From assembly GCF_031157375.1 (NCBI RefSeq), contig NZ_JAVIFV010000004.1:310001-374000 (forward strand): a DNA stretch of 64,000 nucleotides. The letters run 5' to 3'. A program made the position numbers and the translations under genes. Under the pieces are notes generated by a model. It had not been told where the DNA came from. It ran no database searches and saw only the letters and a program-made list of their open reading frames with translations. The stretch comes from Sphingosinicella sp. LHD-64 (lineage in GTDB: Bacteria > Pseudomonadota > Alphaproteobacteria > Sphingomonadales > Sphingomonadaceae). Below, one piece after another: positions 49,470 through 59,147 of this stretch; the first letter of the stretch is position 1, and each line of letters opens with the position of its first letter.

Positions 49470-51619
49470 TCCGCCGCGGCGGAGAGGGCGGGGGCGTCGC
49501 CGCCCGCGCCGACGACCAGCGCATCGACTGCGACGGCGCGATCGGGCAGCACAACCACCGGGTTGAGGTCGAGCTCGGCCAGCGCCCCCTTGCACGACCG
49601 GCCGAGCTCGCCGACGGCCAGAGCGAGGCGCACGAACGCCTCCCTGTCCGCCGGCTTCGCCCCGCGCACGCCGTCGAGCAGCGGCGCCAGGCGCAAAGTC
49701 GCAATCATCTCACGGACGTCGTCCTCGGTGACCGGGAGCGGCGCGGTGGCGGCGTCCTGCATCACCTCGGCATGGATGCCGCCGGCGCCGATCGTCAGCG
49801 ACGGGCCGAATTGCGGGTCCTGGGTCAGGCCGACGATCATCTCGACGCCCTGCGGGATCTGCTCCTGGACGAGGACGCCGTCGATCGTGCCGCCGCCGGC
49901 ATATTGGCGACCGCGCGCCAGCAGGTCGGCAGCCACTGCGCGAACCTCGTCCGCAGAGCCGACACCCAGCTTGACCAGACCCTTGTCGGTCTTGTGCGGG
50001 ATATCGGGCGACATGAGCTTGAGCACGACCGGAAAACCCATCGCCTCGGCCGCGGTGGCGGCTTCGTCCGGCGTCTGGACAAGCTTTTCGCCTGCCAGCG
50101 TGATCCCCGCGCTGTAGAGCAACTCCGCCGCTTCGGCGGCGCCGAGTACGCCACCGCGCGCAAGTGCGGCGCGGGACGCCTCGGACAGCGGGCGGACCGG
50201 TGTGTCGGCACGCTGATAGCGCGCGCGCCGCTCGATGTACCGCTTGCGGGCGCCGAGCGCGCGCATGCACTTGCCGAACGAGCGGAAGAAGGGGACGCCG
50301 GAGGCGACGAGGTCGCGATAGCCCTGCGTGTCGGTGATGATCGACGTCCAGATTCCGATGATCGGCTTCTCACAGGACGGCGCGACGGCGAGGATGTCTT
50401 CCGCCATCCGGTCCGAGAGCGGGCCGTAGGCGGCGTTCATGCCGAACAGGACGAGGTCGACCTCGGGATTGGAGACGATCAGGTCGATCACCGCCTGGCG
50501 CGTTTCCGGCGGGTTCGTCATCACGAAGACGCCGCCATTGTCGACCGGGTTCACCACGCTGACGTTGCGCGGGATGTGCTGGTAGATCGCTTCGCGCAGT
50601 GCCGGCGGGTTTTCCGGCATGGCGAGCCCGCTGACGTCGGCATGCTCGGCCATCAAAGCCGCAGTGCCGCCGGAGATGGTGTACATCGCACAGCGCGAGC
50701 CGGCATCGAGCGGCAACTTCGAGAACAGGTTCGCATATTCGAGGAGCTCGTCGACATCGTGGACGCGGACCACGCCATATTGGCGGAACAGGCCGTTCAC
50801 GACCGCATCGGCACCGGTGAGATGGCCGGTGTGCGAGGCGGCCGCCTTCGCGCCGCGCTCGGTCGCGCCCATCTTGATCGCGACCACCGGCTTGCCGGCG
50901 CGGATGGCGCGGTCGAGGGCGATGCGCAGCTTCTCCGGCGACTTGAAGCCTTCGACATAGAGCGCGATGACCGCGACTTCGTCCAGCCCGGCGAAATGAT
51001 GGATGAAGTCGGCGACCTCGAGGTCGACCTCGTTGCCGGTGGTCACCCAGCGGTGGAAGTCCGCCCCCATCGTCACGCCCTCGACCACCGAACGGCCATT
51101 GGCGCCGCTCTGCGTCACCATCGCGATCTTGCCGCCGCGATGGTTGACGGGTTTGGGATAGCGCTCGAACGCATTGTCGTTGGTGTTGGGGCCGATGATG
51201 CGCACGCCGGTGCGGCGGGCGATCTCGGCGAGTTCGCGCTCCATCGTCGCGCCTTCCTCGCCCGTCTCGGTATAGCCGTCGGTCCAGATCAGCGCCTGGC
51301 GGATGCCGCGCGTGCCGCACTCCTCGATAACCCTGGCCGTCGCCGCGGGCCCGACCTTGATCACGACCAGATCGACCTCATCCGGCAGATCAAGCACGCT
51401 CGGCACCACCTGAATATCGCCCGCGTCACCGCCCTTCGGGTTGACGATGAACATCTTCACGTCGCCGTAGCGGGCCAGCTGGCGCCGCTGCGCCGGCGTC
51501 ATCCGCGCCGAGCCGACGAAGGCGACGCCGGTGCGCGGCCCCAGGATGCGGGCGATGTCGCGGTCGCTGGCTTCGAGCAGCGCGCGGGCGTCTTCGGGGG
51601 TGAGAGAATCGAACGTCAT
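49466..51619 (-). CDS. NDP-forming acyl-CoA synthetase
   Basis: 717 residues from the ATG at 51619 (GAGGAA 5 nt upstream). The order is a CoA-binding domain (about 30-145, GVAFVGSARMTPAQRRQLA), two flavodoxin-like succinyl-CoA-ligase domains (about 155-470, MVTQSGANGRSVVEG, and the conserved His region near HTGHLTGADA), and a C-terminal ATP-grasp domain (about 490-705, FPVVLKLMSPDIPHKTDKG). It thioesterifies a carboxylic acid with ATP and CoA, giving ADP. Homologues include acetyl-CoA synthetase (ADP-forming) and aromatic or branched-chain acid ligases. The acid it activates is not inferable. Confidence 0.9.
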   Translation of the reverse strand: MTFDSLTPEDARALLEASDRDIARILGPRTGVAFVGSARMTPAQRRQLARYGDVKMFIVNPKGGDAGDIQVVPSVLDLPDEVDLVVIKVGPAATARVIEECGTRGIRQALIWTDGYTETGEEGATMERELAEIARRTGVRIIGPNTNDNAFERYPKPVNHRGGKIAMVTQSGANGRSVVEGVTMGADFHRWVTTGNEVDLEVADFIHHFAGLDEVAVIALYVEGFKSPEKLRIALDRAIRAGKPVVAIKMGATERGAKAAASHTGHLTGADAVVNGLFRQYGVVRVHDVDELLEYANLFSKLPLDAGSRCAMYTISGGTAALMAEHADVSGLAMPENPPALREAIYQHIPRNVSVVNPVDNGGVFVMTNPPETRQAVIDLIVSNPEVDLVLFGMNAAYGPLSDRMAEDILAVAPSCEKPIIGIWTSIITDTQGYRDLVASGVPFFRSFGKCMRALGARKRYIERRARYQRADTPVRPLSEASRAALARGGVLGAAEAAELLYSAGITLAGEKLVQTPDEAATAAEAMGFPVVLKLMSPDIPHKTDKGLVKLGVGSADEVRAVAADLLARGRQYAGGGTIDGVLVQEQIPQGVEMIVGLTQDPQFGPSLTIGAGGIHAEVMQDAATAPLPVTEDDVREMIATLRLAPLLDGVRGAKPADREAFVRLALAVGELGRSCKGALAELDLNPVVVLPDRAVAVDALVVGAGGDAPALSAAAE

Positions 51620-51666
51620 CAAGTTCCTCGTCAGGTGTTCGGGCCCTGTCCCGATTCCAAATGAAC

Positions 51667-51750
51667 CGTCATTGCGAGCGGAGCGAAGCAATCCAGTGCA
51701 ACCTTCGAGTCAGTCTGGATTGCTTCGTCGCTTCGCTCCTCGCAATGACG
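51667..51750. repeat. paired intergenic repeat (hairpin)
   Basis: The left arm (51667-51696) reads CGTCATTGCGAGCGGAGCGA then AGCAATCCAG, and the right arm (51715-51750) is its near-perfect reverse complement, so the unit folds into a long hairpin. It lies between the acyl-CoA synthetase start and the NIPSNAP-like stop. A lone arm of the same kind occurs at 39859-39888. Confidence 0.75.
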
Positions 51751-51771
51751 GGTTGCTTTCATGGTTAAGGA

Positions 51772-52497
51772 TCAGGCGTTGTCGGCCTTGCTCGGCTGCC
51801 GGCCTGTCTTGGTCGGCGAGCGTGGGGCGGAGACCATGAGATCGGTCTTGAAGCTGGTGACGACCGGGCGAACCGCCTCGCGCCACGCCTTTCCTTTGGC
51901 GCCCTGATCGATCTCCTCCTCGGCCGTCGCCCAATTCTCCCAGGTCGGGCAGGACCAGACGAGGATCGCCTCGCTGTCGTCGCGCAGCAGCGTGCGCCAG
52001 GCCCCCGCCAGCTCGATGCCGAGCGTCTTGAGGTGCGGCGCCCATTCGCCCTCGACACGCTCGAGGAAGCTCTGCGCCTCGCCCGGTTTCAGGCCGACGA
52101 TCTCGTGTCGGAACACTTCGTTGCCGACGATGCCGCGCGCCTCGAGATCGTTGACGTCGGGCGAGCTGTCGGTCGCCTGCATGATCCGGTCGAAGCCGCC
52201 GCTGCGATATTTCTGGGCGATCAGCCACCACTCCTTCAGCGCCGGATCCTGCATGCCGTCATGGCCGCGCGTCTCGTGCGCGAAGATGCTCGCGACATTG
52301 GCCCAGTCGCCATATTCCCAGATGTTGATGACCTCGGGCCAGCGCGCCGTGCTGCCGAGCGTGCCCCAGATGCCGAAGATGCGCATGCCGCGGTCGGCGC
52401 CCCAGTCGACATAGCCGTTGACCATATGATCGAAATAATTGGCCCGGCCCGACAGGATGATGTCGATGACCTCGTGCAGGTAGATGCGGGCGCCCAT
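51772..52497 (-). CDS. NIPSNAP-like dimeric alpha-beta barrel protein
   Basis: 241 residues from the ATG at 52497 (AGGAG site upstream); longer frames reach 52632 without a good start. YLHEVIDIILSGRANYFDHM and IFGIWGTLGSTARWPEVINIWEYGDW suit a NIPSNAP or EthD-like ferredoxin fold, and a second similar half follows from about residue 120 (FRHEIVGLKPGEAQSFLERV). No catalytic motif is evident. It is divergent from the second thiolase-like gene. Members of this group are often seen in degradation clusters, with unclear roles. Confidence 0.55.
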   Translation of the reverse strand: MGARIYLHEVIDIILSGRANYFDHMVNGYVDWGADRGMRIFGIWGTLGSTARWPEVINIWEYGDWANVASIFAHETRGHDGMQDPALKEWWLIAQKYRSGGFDRIMQATDSSPDVNDLEARGIVGNEVFRHEIVGLKPGEAQSFLERVEGEWAPHLKTLGIELAGAWRTLLRDDSEAILVWSCPTWENWATAEEEIDQGAKGKAWREAVRPVVTSFKTDLMVSAPRSPTKTGRQPSKADNA

Positions 52498-52870
52498 CCG
52501 TTCCTCTCCTGAAGGGCCCGATAATGGGCCGATTCGCCCCGGCCGTTGCCGGTGACGTGAGCATCTGCCCTCTCTATGCTCACGTGTCCATAACAATGTT
52601 CCGCAGCATGGGCCTCGGCGCGGGGCGAGCATGGGGCTGATTGGATATGGGATCGACCGATAGGCTAGTCATATCCTATTGTTATCACATGAGTTTACAG
52701 AAGATTGCGTAAAAGAATTTACTCTATTGTCGGAGCTGTGCCATACTTCGCGTGACTCGCCGGAAGTGGCTCTCCGCCCTTCCTCGGTCAAGAATCAGCA
52801 CACGATTGCATTAAGATCGTGGCAAAACGGGAGACGGGCGCTTGAATTCTGGCCCTTCGGGATGCGCGGC
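52498..52870. other. divergent promoter region before the second thiolase operon
   Basis: 373 bp without a gene. The middle part (about 52650-52740) is AT-rich for this genome and probably contains the start signals for both directions. It includes TTTACTCTATTG (52718-52729), also present upstream of the TonB receptor (44589-44600). No perfect operator palindrome was seen. Confidence 0.4.
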
Positions 52871-54034
52871 ATGAGCGGCTATGCCTATATCGTCGGTGCG
52901 TTTGAGCATCCGACACGGCGCGCTGAGGACAAGTCAGTCGCCCAGATCCACGGCGAATCGGCCAAAGGTGCGCTCGCCGACGCCGGTCTCTCCTTCGACG
53001 ATGTCGACGCCTATTTCGTCGCGCGCGACGGGCCGGGCGTGCTCGGTGGCATCGGCATGGCCGAATATATGGGCCTCACCCATCTCCGGCACCTGGACAA
53101 TACCGAGACTGGCGGCTCGGCGCCGCTGGTCATGGCGGGCCATGCGGCGCGGGCCATCCTCTCCGGCCGTTGCCGCGTGGCCCTGGTCACCATGGGCGGC
53201 AAATCGCTGACCGGCGATCCGAAGCGGATGATGCCCGATCAATATGGCGCGCCCGAGCTGCCCTTCGAGGCGCCCTACGGGATCAACACCCACGCCATCT
53301 ATGCGATGGCCGCGCAGCGCCACATCCACGAGTTCGGCACGACCCGCGAGCAGATGTCGTGGGTGAAAGTCGCCGCCTCGCACCATGCCCAGCACAACCC
53401 GAATGCGGTGCTGCCGAAGGTGGTGACGGTAGAAGAGGTATCTGAATCGCCGATGATCGCCGATCCGCTGCGGCGGCTCGACTGCTGCCTCAACACCGAT
53501 GGCGGCGGCGCGATCGTGGTCGTCGGGGAAGAGATCGCCCGGTCGCTCAACCGGCCGATGATCCGCATCCGCGGCGCGGCCGAGGCGCTGAAGCATCAGG
53601 ACGGCGGCCGCAGCGGCTTCACCTGGACGGCCGGGCGCGACTCCGCCGCGCGCGCCTTCGCCGAGGCCGGGGTGACGCACGCCGACATCAAATATGCCTC
53701 GGTCTACGACAGCTTCACGATGACCGTGATCATCACACTGGAGGATCTGGGCTTCTGCGAGAAGGGGAAGGGGGGTGCCTTCGTGTCCGACGGCAACCTC
53801 ATCTCGGGCGTCGGCAAGCTGCCGGTCAACACCGATGGCGGGGGTTTGTGCAACAACCATCCCGGCGGGCGCGGCGGCATTCCCAAGCTGGTCGAGGCGG
53901 TGCGCCAGGTGCGCGGCGAGGCGCATCCCAAGGTGCAGGTGCCGAATTGCGACCTCGTCGTCGCGCACGGCACCGGCGGCTTCATCACCAGCCGCGGTGG
54001 AAGCTGCACGATGATCCTGGAGCGTACGAGATGA
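52871..54034 (+). CDS. thiolase-fold protein, Cys-less (Ltp2-like), second copy
   Basis: 387 residues from the ATG at 52871. The frame is open upstream to 52679, but the family start is MSGYAYIVGAFEHPTRRAEDKSV. Segments include LADAGLSFDDVDAYFVARDG, AMAAQRHIHEFGTTREQMSWV and the C-terminal loop NNHPGGRGG with its conserved His. In the nucleophile region it reads ETGGSA in place of CxSG, so the acylated Cys is absent, as in the first copy. It overlaps its DUF35 partner by ATGA. It would act as a retro-aldolase on a 3-hydroxyacyl-CoA, by analogy with Ltp2. Confidence 0.82.
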   Translation: MSGYAYIVGAFEHPTRRAEDKSVAQIHGESAKGALADAGLSFDDVDAYFVARDGPGVLGGIGMAEYMGLTHLRHLDNTETGGSAPLVMAGHAARAILSGRCRVALVTMGGKSLTGDPKRMMPDQYGAPELPFEAPYGINTHAIYAMAAQRHIHEFGTTREQMSWVKVAASHHAQHNPNAVLPKVVTVEEVSESPMIADPLRRLDCCLNTDGGGAIVVVGEEIARSLNRPMIRIRGAAEALKHQDGGRSGFTWTAGRDSAARAFAEAGVTHADIKYASVYDSFTMTVIITLEDLGFCEKGKGGAFVSDGNLISGVGKLPVNTDGGGLCNNHPGGRGGIPKLVEAVRQVRGEAHPKVQVPNCDLVVAHGTGGFITSRGGSCTMILERTR

Positions 54035-54429
54035 GCGAGCGCAAGGTTCCGGCGCCGGAGCTCAATCCGGAGATCGAGGCCTATTTCGCCGCCGCCGATG
54101 AGGGGCGGCTGCTGATCAAGGCCTGCACCAATTGCGGCGAGGCCTTCCATTATCCGCGTGCGCTCTGCCCCTTCTGCCGGAGCGAGCGGACGGAATGGCG
54201 CGAGGCCTCCGGTAAGGGGGAAATCTATTCCTTCACCGTGCTGCGGCGCGCCCCGATCCCTTATGCGGTGGCCAGCGTCCAGCTCGCCGAGGGGCCGCGG
54301 ATGATCACCAATATCGTCGATTGCGATTTCGACAGCCTGCGCTGCGGGCTCCCCGTGCGCGTCGTGTTCAAGCCCAGCGAGAGCGGGCCTGCCGTGCCGA
54401 TGTTCACCCCGGAAGGAGAGCCGGCTTGA
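54031..54429 (+). CDS. DUF35 zinc-ribbon/OB-fold partner protein, second copy
   Basis: 132 residues. Zinc ribbon Cys32-x2-Cys35 and Cys46-x2-Cys49 (CTNCGEAFHYPRALCPFC), then an OB fold (WREASGKGEIYSFTVLRRAPIPYAVASVQL). ATGA overlaps the thiolase-like stop. Together they form a complex analogous to the ChsH2-DUF35/Ltp2 aldolase. Sequence differs clearly from the copy at 48281, so the two pairs probably handle different intermediates. Confidence 0.92.
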   Translation: MSERKVPAPELNPEIEAYFAAADEGRLLIKACTNCGEAFHYPRALCPFCRSERTEWREASGKGEIYSFTVLRRAPIPYAVASVQLAEGPRMITNIVDCDFDSLRCGLPVRVVFKPSESGPAVPMFTPEGEPA

Positions 54430-54431
54430 GG

Positions 54432-54875
54432 ATGTTCGATACCGCCGCCGATCTCGTCCCCCACGTCGGGGAGGAGATCGGGGTCAGCGATTGGATTACG
54501 GTCGGCCAGGACAAGATCGATGCGTTCGCCGAGCTCACCGGCGATAAGCAGTGGATCCACGTCGATGTCGAGCGCGCGAAAGAGAAGATGCCGGGCGGCA
54601 AGACGATCGCGCACGGCTATCTCGTCATGTCGCTGGTGCCGCTGATGCTGATCTACCGCGTCACCAATTTCTCGCGCGCGCTGAACTACGGGTTCGACAG
54701 GCTGCGCTTCACCGGGCCGACGCCATCCGGCGCGCGCATCCGCCAGCGCCAGACGCTGAAATCGTGCGAGCGCGTCGAGGGCGCCTACCGAGTGACCAAC
54801 ACCTGCACGATCGAGGTCGAAGGGCAGGAGCGCCCGGCGATCGTCGCCGATCAGGTCATCCAATATTTCGATTGA
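54432..54875 (+). CDS. MaoC-like (R)-specific enoyl-CoA hydratase
   Basis: 147 residues from the ATG 54432; a TTG at 54426 overlaps the DUF35 stop, has better spacing from GGAAGGAGAG, and may be the true start. The fold is identified by VSDWITVGQDKIDAFAELTGDKQWIHVDVERA, where the Asp and His of GDKQWIHVD are the catalytic pair, and by GGKTIAHGYLVMSLVP. It would hydrate an enoyl-CoA to a (3R)-hydroxyacyl-CoA. The next gene is an MFE-2-like SDR acting on that product. Confidence 0.9.
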   Translation: MFDTAADLVPHVGEEIGVSDWITVGQDKIDAFAELTGDKQWIHVDVERAKEKMPGGKTIAHGYLVMSLVPLMLIYRVTNFSRALNYGFDRLRFTGPTPSGARIRQRQTLKSCERVEGAYRVTNTCTIEVEGQERPAIVADQVIQYFD

Positions 54876-54891
54876 ACGGGAGAGAGCCGAG

Positions 54892-55815
54892 ATGGGCATA
54901 TTGGAAGGGAAGATCGCGATCGTCACCGGCGGCGGGCGCGGCATCGGGCGGGGTCACTGTCTGGAGCTGGCGAAGCAGGGCGCCAAGGTGGTGGTGAACG
55001 ATTTCGGCGGATCGAGCCGCGGCGAGGGCCGGGGCAATGCCGCCGACGACACGGTGAAGCTGATCCAGGAGCGCGGCGGCGAGGCGGTCGCCAATTATGC
55101 CGACGTCTCCAGCCTAGAGGAGGCCGGCGAACTGATCGGCCAGGCGATGAGCGCGTTCGGCGGGCTCGACATCCTCGTCAACAATGCCGGCATCGCCCGT
55201 GACGCGGCGGTCTGGAAGATGACCGAGGAGGATTTCGACCGGGTCATCGCCGTCCATGTGAAGGGGAGCTGGACCACGTCGCACCACGCTGCGAAGGTCT
55301 GGCGCGATCAGGCGCAGGCGAAGGGCAAGAGCGCGGGCCGGATCATCAACACCACGTCCGGCGCCGGCCTCTACGGCAATTTCGGCCAGACCAACTATGC
55401 GACCGCCAAGGCGGCGCTGGTCGGACTGACGCTGACCCTGTCGATGGAACTCTACAAATATGGCGTGACCGCCAATTGCATCAGCCCCGGCGGCATGACC
55501 CGGATCACCTCCTCCATCCCCGGCTTTCCGCCCTCCTTCGAGACCAACGAGCTGCCCGAGGGAACGTGGGACCGGATGGACCCGGGCAACAGCTCTCCGA
55601 TCGTCGCCTGGCTGGCCAGCGACGAGGCGCAGCATGTCACGGGGCAGGTCATCCACAATGTCTACGACCGCATCGCCTGGATGAAGGGCTGGCATGTCGA
55701 GAAGGAGATGTTCTCCGGCGAGAAGGCGTGGAAGGCCGAGGAGCTGAGCGCGCTGATGAACGGCAATCTGTTCGGCACGCGCTCGATCGGCATCTCGACG
55801 GCGCCGACCAAATGA
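54892..55815 (+). CDS. MFE-2-like (3R)-hydroxyacyl-CoA dehydrogenase (SDR)
   Basis: 307 residues. KIAIVTGGGRGIGRGHCLELAKQG holds the GGGRGIG cofactor loop. VVVNDFGGSSRGEGRGNAADDTV is characteristic of the dehydrogenase part of peroxisomal multifunctional enzyme 2 and bacterial relatives. NNAGIARDAAVWKMTEEDFD and TNYATAKAA (YxxxK) complete the active site. It acts on the product of the MaoC hydratase directly upstream (16 bp). The enoyl-CoA hydratase gene overlaps its stop by 4 bp. Confidence 0.93.
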   Translation: MGILEGKIAIVTGGGRGIGRGHCLELAKQGAKVVVNDFGGSSRGEGRGNAADDTVKLIQERGGEAVANYADVSSLEEAGELIGQAMSAFGGLDILVNNAGIARDAAVWKMTEEDFDRVIAVHVKGSWTTSHHAAKVWRDQAQAKGKSAGRIINTTSGAGLYGNFGQTNYATAKAALVGLTLTLSMELYKYGVTANCISPGGMTRITSSIPGFPPSFETNELPEGTWDRMDPGNSSPIVAWLASDEAQHVTGQVIHNVYDRIAWMKGWHVEKEMFSGEKAWKAEELSALMNGNLFGTRSIGISTAPTK

Positions 55816-56597
55816 GCGGGGCGGGAGAGCCCGCGCTGCTCGAGCGGCGCGAGGGCGGCGTGGTCGTCCTCACGATGAACGTGCCGGACAAGCGCAACGC
55901 GCTGGTGCCGGAGATTCGCGAGGGTCTGATCGAGGCGTTCGCGCGGCTCGACGAGGACCGCGAGTGCCGCGCCATCGTCCTGACCGGGGCCGGCCCCGCT
56001 TTCTGCGCCGGCGGCGACATCAGCAATCCGGGGCCGTTCACCGGGCCGCAGGTCCGCATGCTGATGAAGCGGCCGCAGCGGCTGCTGCGCGCCATCGCCG
56101 GCCACAGCAAGCCGGTGATCGCCGCGGTGGACGGGCCCGCCTTCGGCGCGGGCTTCGCCCTCGCCTCGGCCTGCGATTTCATCGCGGCGGGGGAGAATGC
56201 GAGCTTCTGCGCTGCCTATGGCCGGATCGGCGTGATGCCCGACATCGGCCTGCTGTGGAGCCTGCCGCTGCGCGTCAGCATGGGCGTGGTGCGCGAGGTC
56301 GTGATGTTCGCCGACGTCATCAAGGCGCCGCAGGCGAAGGCGATGGGCATCGTCGAATGGCTCGCGGAAGGGCAGACCGGGCTCGAGCTCGCCATGGAGC
56401 GGGCGCAGCAGCTCGCGACCAAGGCGACCGCCGCGATCGGTGCCACCAAGGCGCTGCTCGTCCGCGCGCCGCTCGATATCGACACCGTGCTCTCGCAGGA
56501 AATGGAAGCGCAGGCCTGGCTCGGCGCGACCGAGGATGCGCAGGAAGGCAGCCGTGCCTTCCGCGAGAAGCGCAAGCCGGAGTTCAAGGGATATTGA
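55812..56597 (+). CDS. enoyl-CoA hydratase/isomerase family protein
   Basis: 261 residues. Crotonase fold: VVVLTMNVPDKRNALVPEIREGL, then GAGPAFCAGGDISNPGPF with the oxyanion-hole Gly, and SKPVIAAVDGPAFGAGFALASACDFIAAGE, followed by GRIGVMPDIGLLWSLP. The Glu used for hydration in crotonases is not evident at its usual place, so an isomerase or C-C lyase role is also possible. ATGA overlap with the SDR gene. It adds a second hydratase-type step to this operon. Confidence 0.88.
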   Translation: MSGAGEPALLERREGGVVVLTMNVPDKRNALVPEIREGLIEAFARLDEDRECRAIVLTGAGPAFCAGGDISNPGPFTGPQVRMLMKRPQRLLRAIAGHSKPVIAAVDGPAFGAGFALASACDFIAAGENASFCAAYGRIGVMPDIGLLWSLPLRVSMGVVREVVMFADVIKAPQAKAMGIVEWLAEGQTGLELAMERAQQLATKATAAIGATKALLVRAPLDIDTVLSQEMEAQAWLGATEDAQEGSRAFREKRKPEFKGY

Positions 56598-56612
56598 CCA
56601 GAGGATGTTGAG

Positions 56613-57834
<1,222 letters not shown>

Positions 57835-57842
<8 letters not shown>

Positions 57843-58761
57843 CGCCGTCCTTGCCGCCGAGCCGGCCATCGATTGGCATGGCCGCCCTCTACCGGTGGCA
57901 GCGCCCGGCGCCGATCCGTGGTTCGTTCGCGCGATCGCGGACCAGCCGGTGGAGCGGCGCATCGACGTGGCGGGGGCGGCGATCGAGCTGCTGACCTGGC
58001 AAGGCGACGACGGGCCGGGATTGCTGCTGGTCCATGGTGCTGGCGCCCATGCCGATTGGTGGCGGCCGACCGCGCCGCAGCTTGTCCGGGCGGCCGGGCA
58101 GGTCGCGGCCTTCTCCTTTTCCGGCATGGGCGGATCGGACTGGCGGGACGCCTATTCCATTGACCTCCATGCCGACGAGCTGATGGCGGCGGCCGAGGCG
58201 GGCGGGCTGTTCGAGGGCGGGCGGCGCCCGTTCGTCGCGGCCCATTCCTTCGGCTGCCTGCCCGCGATGCTGGCGATGGAGCGCTGGGGCGAACGCTTCG
58301 CCGGCCTGATCCTGATCGACCTCTATCTGCCGCCGCCCGGGCGACCGCCGGCGCGGCCGCGCGAGCGCAAGCTGCGGCGCTACGCCTCGCTCGAGGAGGG
58401 GCTCGGCCGCTTCCTGCTCGCGCCGCCGCAGGACTGCCCCTATCCGTTCATGGTTGATTTCGTCGCGCGGCGGACGCTGCGTCACACCGGAATGCACTGG
58501 ACCTGGTGCACCGATCCCGACGGCGGCGTTCCTGTGGCGCATGACGTGCACCGCGCGCGGCTCAGGCAACTGACGGTACCGCTCACCCTGCTGCGCGGCG
58601 AATGTTCGCGGCTGGTCGACGTAGAGGTCGCGGGGCACCTGCGCGAGGTCGCGCCCGCCGGCACGCGCTTCATCGAAATTCCCGACGCCGACCATCACAT
58701 CCTGCTGGACCGGCCGTTGGCGCTGGTCGCGGCATTGCGTTGCCTGCTGGAGGGGCCATGA
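57835..58761 (+). CDS. alpha/beta-hydrolase fold protein
   Basis: 308 residues from a TTG at 57835 that overlaps the CoA-transferase stop by 8 bp; no ATG or GTG is better placed. GPGLLLVHGAGAHADWW is the oxyanion region, AHSFGC near residue 140 carries the Ser nucleophile, and DADHHILLDRP near the end holds the His. The acid residue is not pinpointed. The protein may hydrolyse an ester, lactone or C-C bond in the pathway. The unusual start codon and overlap suggest translational coupling. Confidence 0.82.
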
Positions 58762-59147
58762 CCGAGACCACCGACGAAGCCCAAATCATCGCTGCCGAGC
58801 GCGCCCGGCGCCAGGCGATCATGGACGATGATGTCGACGCCCTCGCGGCGGGCATGGCGGACAGCTTCCACTACGCCCATATCAACGGCATGGTCGAGGA
58901 CCGTGCCACTTTCCTCGCCCGGATCGCCGCAAAGGTGGTGAAGACCCCGCACACCAGCGCCAGCGACATGATTGTGCGGCTGCGCGACGGCTATGCGTTG
59001 CTCACCGGGCGTTCGTATATCGAATATGACTGGATCACCCACGAAAGCCGCGGCGTGGTCGAGACCCTGTTCCTCTCCGTCTGGGAGAAGCAGGACGGCA
59101 AGTGGAAGATCGCGGCCTATGCCTCGACCCCGCTTCCGTCATACTGA
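58758..59147 (+). CDS. NTF2-like (SnoaL/DUF4440-type) protein
   Basis: 129 residues; its ATG overlaps the hydrolase stop by 4 bp. AAERARRQAIMDDDVDALAAGMADSFHYAHINGMVEDRATFLARI and the strands TLFLSVWEKQDGKWKIAAYASTP give the cone-shaped NTF2 fold. It could bind or isomerise a pathway compound, like ketosteroid isomerase relatives, but no catalytic Asp/Tyr pair is evident. It ends the plus-strand operon and overlaps the end of the convergent TIM-barrel gene by 9 bp. Confidence 0.8.
   Translation: MTETTDEAQIIAAERARRQAIMDDDVDALAAGMADSFHYAHINGMVEDRATFLARIAAKVVKTPHTSASDMIVRLRDGYALLTGRSYIEYDWITHESRGVVETLFLSVWEKQDGKWKIAAYASTPLPSY

Noticed and set aside
44589-52729. Shared 12-mer TTTACTCTATTG upstream of the TonB receptor and the second thiolase operon as a common operator
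   Set aside because: Repeated 12-mers are expected by chance in 64 kb, it is not palindromic, and only two copies were seen. Kept only as a note.
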